Positions 6,292 through 6,876 of a stretch of 6,876 nucleotides of DNA are shown here, piece by piece. Position 1 is the stretch's first letter. The number at the start of each line of letters is the position of its first letter. A program made the position numbers and the translations under genes. Source of the DNA: an uncultured Oscillibacter sp. (GTDB lineage Bacteria; Bacillota; Clostridia; Oscillospirales; Oscillospiraceae); contig CAJOQY010000113.1 in assembly GCA_905236835.1 (NCBI GenBank), positions 1 to 6,876 on the forward strand. The letters are read 5' to 3'. The notes beneath the pieces were generated by a model. It made no database searches. It was not told the origin of the DNA and saw only the letters and a program-made list of their open reading frames with translations.

Positions 6292-6315
6292 TATAAAATT
6301 ATATAAAATTATATT
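6291..6315. repeat. A/T-rich 10-bp tandem repeat before the terminator
   Basis: ATATAAAATT occurs twice in tandem (6291-6300 and 6301-6310), and ATATT starts a third copy. It begins at the last base of the stop codon and runs up to the terminator stem. It is probably slippage-generated spacer DNA. Confidence 0.6.
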
Positions 6316-6351
6316 CTCCCCGGAGCGGCCTGACGCGCTTCGGGGAGTTTT
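6316..6351 (+). terminator. Intrinsic terminator after the 5503-6291 gene
   Basis: A 12-bp stem pairs CTCCCCGGAGCG (6316-6327) with CGCTTCGGGGAG (6336-6347), including one G-U pair, around an 8-nt loop. TTTT (6348-6351) follows directly. It lies 25 bp after the stop codon. On the opposite strand the stem is followed by AATATAATTTTATA, a poorer tail, so any role in ending ybaB transcription would be weaker. Confidence 0.9.
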
Positions 6352-6354
6352 ATG

Positions 6355-6411
6355 ATTAATATATTTTATAATTATTTATAATATTATAAAAATTATAAAA
6401 TATAATTATAA
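6355..6411. other. 57-bp tract of A and T only
   Basis: There is no G or C from 6355 to 6411, which includes the last two codons of ybaB (TTA, TAA). It contains TTTTATAAT (6364-6372), inverted against ATTATAAAA (6383-6391), and a direct second copy of ATTATAAAA at 6392-6400. All-A/U hairpins could form but would be weak. It separates two convergent genes. Confidence 0.8.
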
Positions 6412-6780
6412 CCCGAACGCGCCAAGATTGAGATTCAATCCCCCCGCGGCGTTGTTCAATGTCTTTTCCATCGCGTCCGACGCCTGCCGCAGGGCCTCAT
6501 TGAGCGCCGATATAATCAGATCTTCCAGCATTTCCACATCGGACGGATCCACCGCTTCCGGACTGATTTTCAGGGATAAAATTTCCCGTTTGCCGTTGAC
6601 GCGCGCTTCCACGGCTCCGCCGCCCGCGCTGGCGGTAAATTCTTTATTTTCCGTCTCCGTCCGCGCCGCTTCCATCGACGCCTGAACATCAGCGATTTTT
6701 TGTTGTAATTCCATCTGTCTTTGCGCCCCGCTGGGACGCATACTGCCGTTTGTAAAGCCGCGCCGCGCGCTGTATCCCAT
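6406..6780 (-). CDS. ybaB: YbaB/EbfC family nucleoid-associated DNA-binding protein
   Basis: The 124-residue product carries the YbaB core at about 20-118. Helix 1 is Gln/Glu-rich (QRQMELQQKIADVQ). It is followed by the EFTASAGGGAVEARVNGKREILSLKI strand region, here residues 47-72, and then SPEAVDPSDVEMLEDLI. A C-terminal helix (89-108) and a Gly/Leu-rich tail (GGLNLNLGAFGL) complete the family pattern. Members form dimers that bind DNA in the cytoplasm. The first 18 residues (GYSARRGFTNGSMRPSG) are a basic extension before the usual start of the fold. AAAGGAG at 6796-6790 is 9 nt from ATG 6780, so this start is better supported than the internal ATG at residue 14. In many Firmicutes the order is dnaX-ybaB-recR; no recR follows here, because the next gene is convergent. 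dnaX may or may not lie beyond the right edge. Confidence 0.92.
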   Translation of the reverse strand: MGYSARRGFTNGSMRPSGAQRQMELQQKIADVQASMEAARTETENKEFTASAGGGAVEARVNGKREILSLKISPEAVDPSDVEMLEDLIISALNEALRQASDAMEKTLNNAAGGLNLNLGAFGL

Positions 6781-6876
6781 ACTATACCGCTCCTTTATTC
6801 GCTGTAATTATAATAAATTATATCATTTAAATTATTTATTGGCCTTTTATAATAATATTATCATAATTTTTGCTGA
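6781..6876 (-). promoter_or_regulatory. A/T-rich leader upstream of ybaB
   Basis: Apart from the ribosome binding site at 6790-6796 this stretch is nearly all A/T. The minus strand has two TATAAT hexamers (within about 6809-6826), but neither has a recognisable -35 at 16-18 bp, so the promoter cannot be placed. I see no coding sequence in the 96 bp to the right edge. ybaB is therefore not tightly overlapped by an upstream gene. Confidence 0.35.

Overview
The window looks like chromosome from an endospore-forming, anaerobic-type Firmicute of class Clostridia. The evidence is a LysM-LysM-GH18 spore-lytic enzyme (SleL/YaaH type), a SpoVK/CbbX-type AAA+ ATPase, a NusG-domain-II protein next to a Gx transporter, a YbaB nucleoid protein, and a secreted BspA-type leucine-rich-repeat protein with the SGTCG...G(S/T)GAM module common in gut and rumen Clostridia. 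Coding DNA is rich in GCG/CGC/CCG, while intergenic DNA is strongly A/T. The genus cannot be named from this sequence.

Layout. Positions 1-1508 (minus) hold the N-terminal 502 codons of a secreted BspA-like protein whose 3' end lies beyond the left edge. It has a signal peptide, a Pro/Glu/Thr stalk built from a duplicated 63-bp unit, and large tandem LRR modules that are also near-identical DNA repeats. A good sigma-A-type promoter with a 15-bp palindrome over its -10 box drives it. Divergently, 1747-3024 (plus) encodes the SleL-like enzyme, whose best start is the ATG at 1747. Its stop is only 9 bp from the stop of the convergent AAA+ gene.

Positions 5373-3034 (minus) form a compact cluster: NusG-domain-II membrane-anchored protein, Gx-type integral membrane protein, then the SpoVK-like AAA+ ATPase, with a 38-bp gap and a 20-bp overlap. 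The first two resemble the EetA/EetB pair of Gram-positive extracellular electron transfer and flavinylation loci. Translational overlap with a SpoVK-like ATPase is the least expected arrangement here.

Divergent from that cluster, a consensus-like promoter (5445-5473) and an ideal ribosome binding site drive an unrecognised multi-pass membrane protein (5503-6291), which ends at a strong intrinsic terminator (6316-6351). A 57-bp tract with no G or C follows, and a convergent ybaB gene (6780-6406) closes the window.

Most of the window is recognisable housekeeping, sporulation or surface-protein DNA. I see no RNA gene, CRISPR array, insertion sequence or phage gene, and no clearly new multi-gene system. 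The best leads are the recently duplicated LRR modules, the NusG-II/Gx/AAA+ cluster and the orphan membrane protein.
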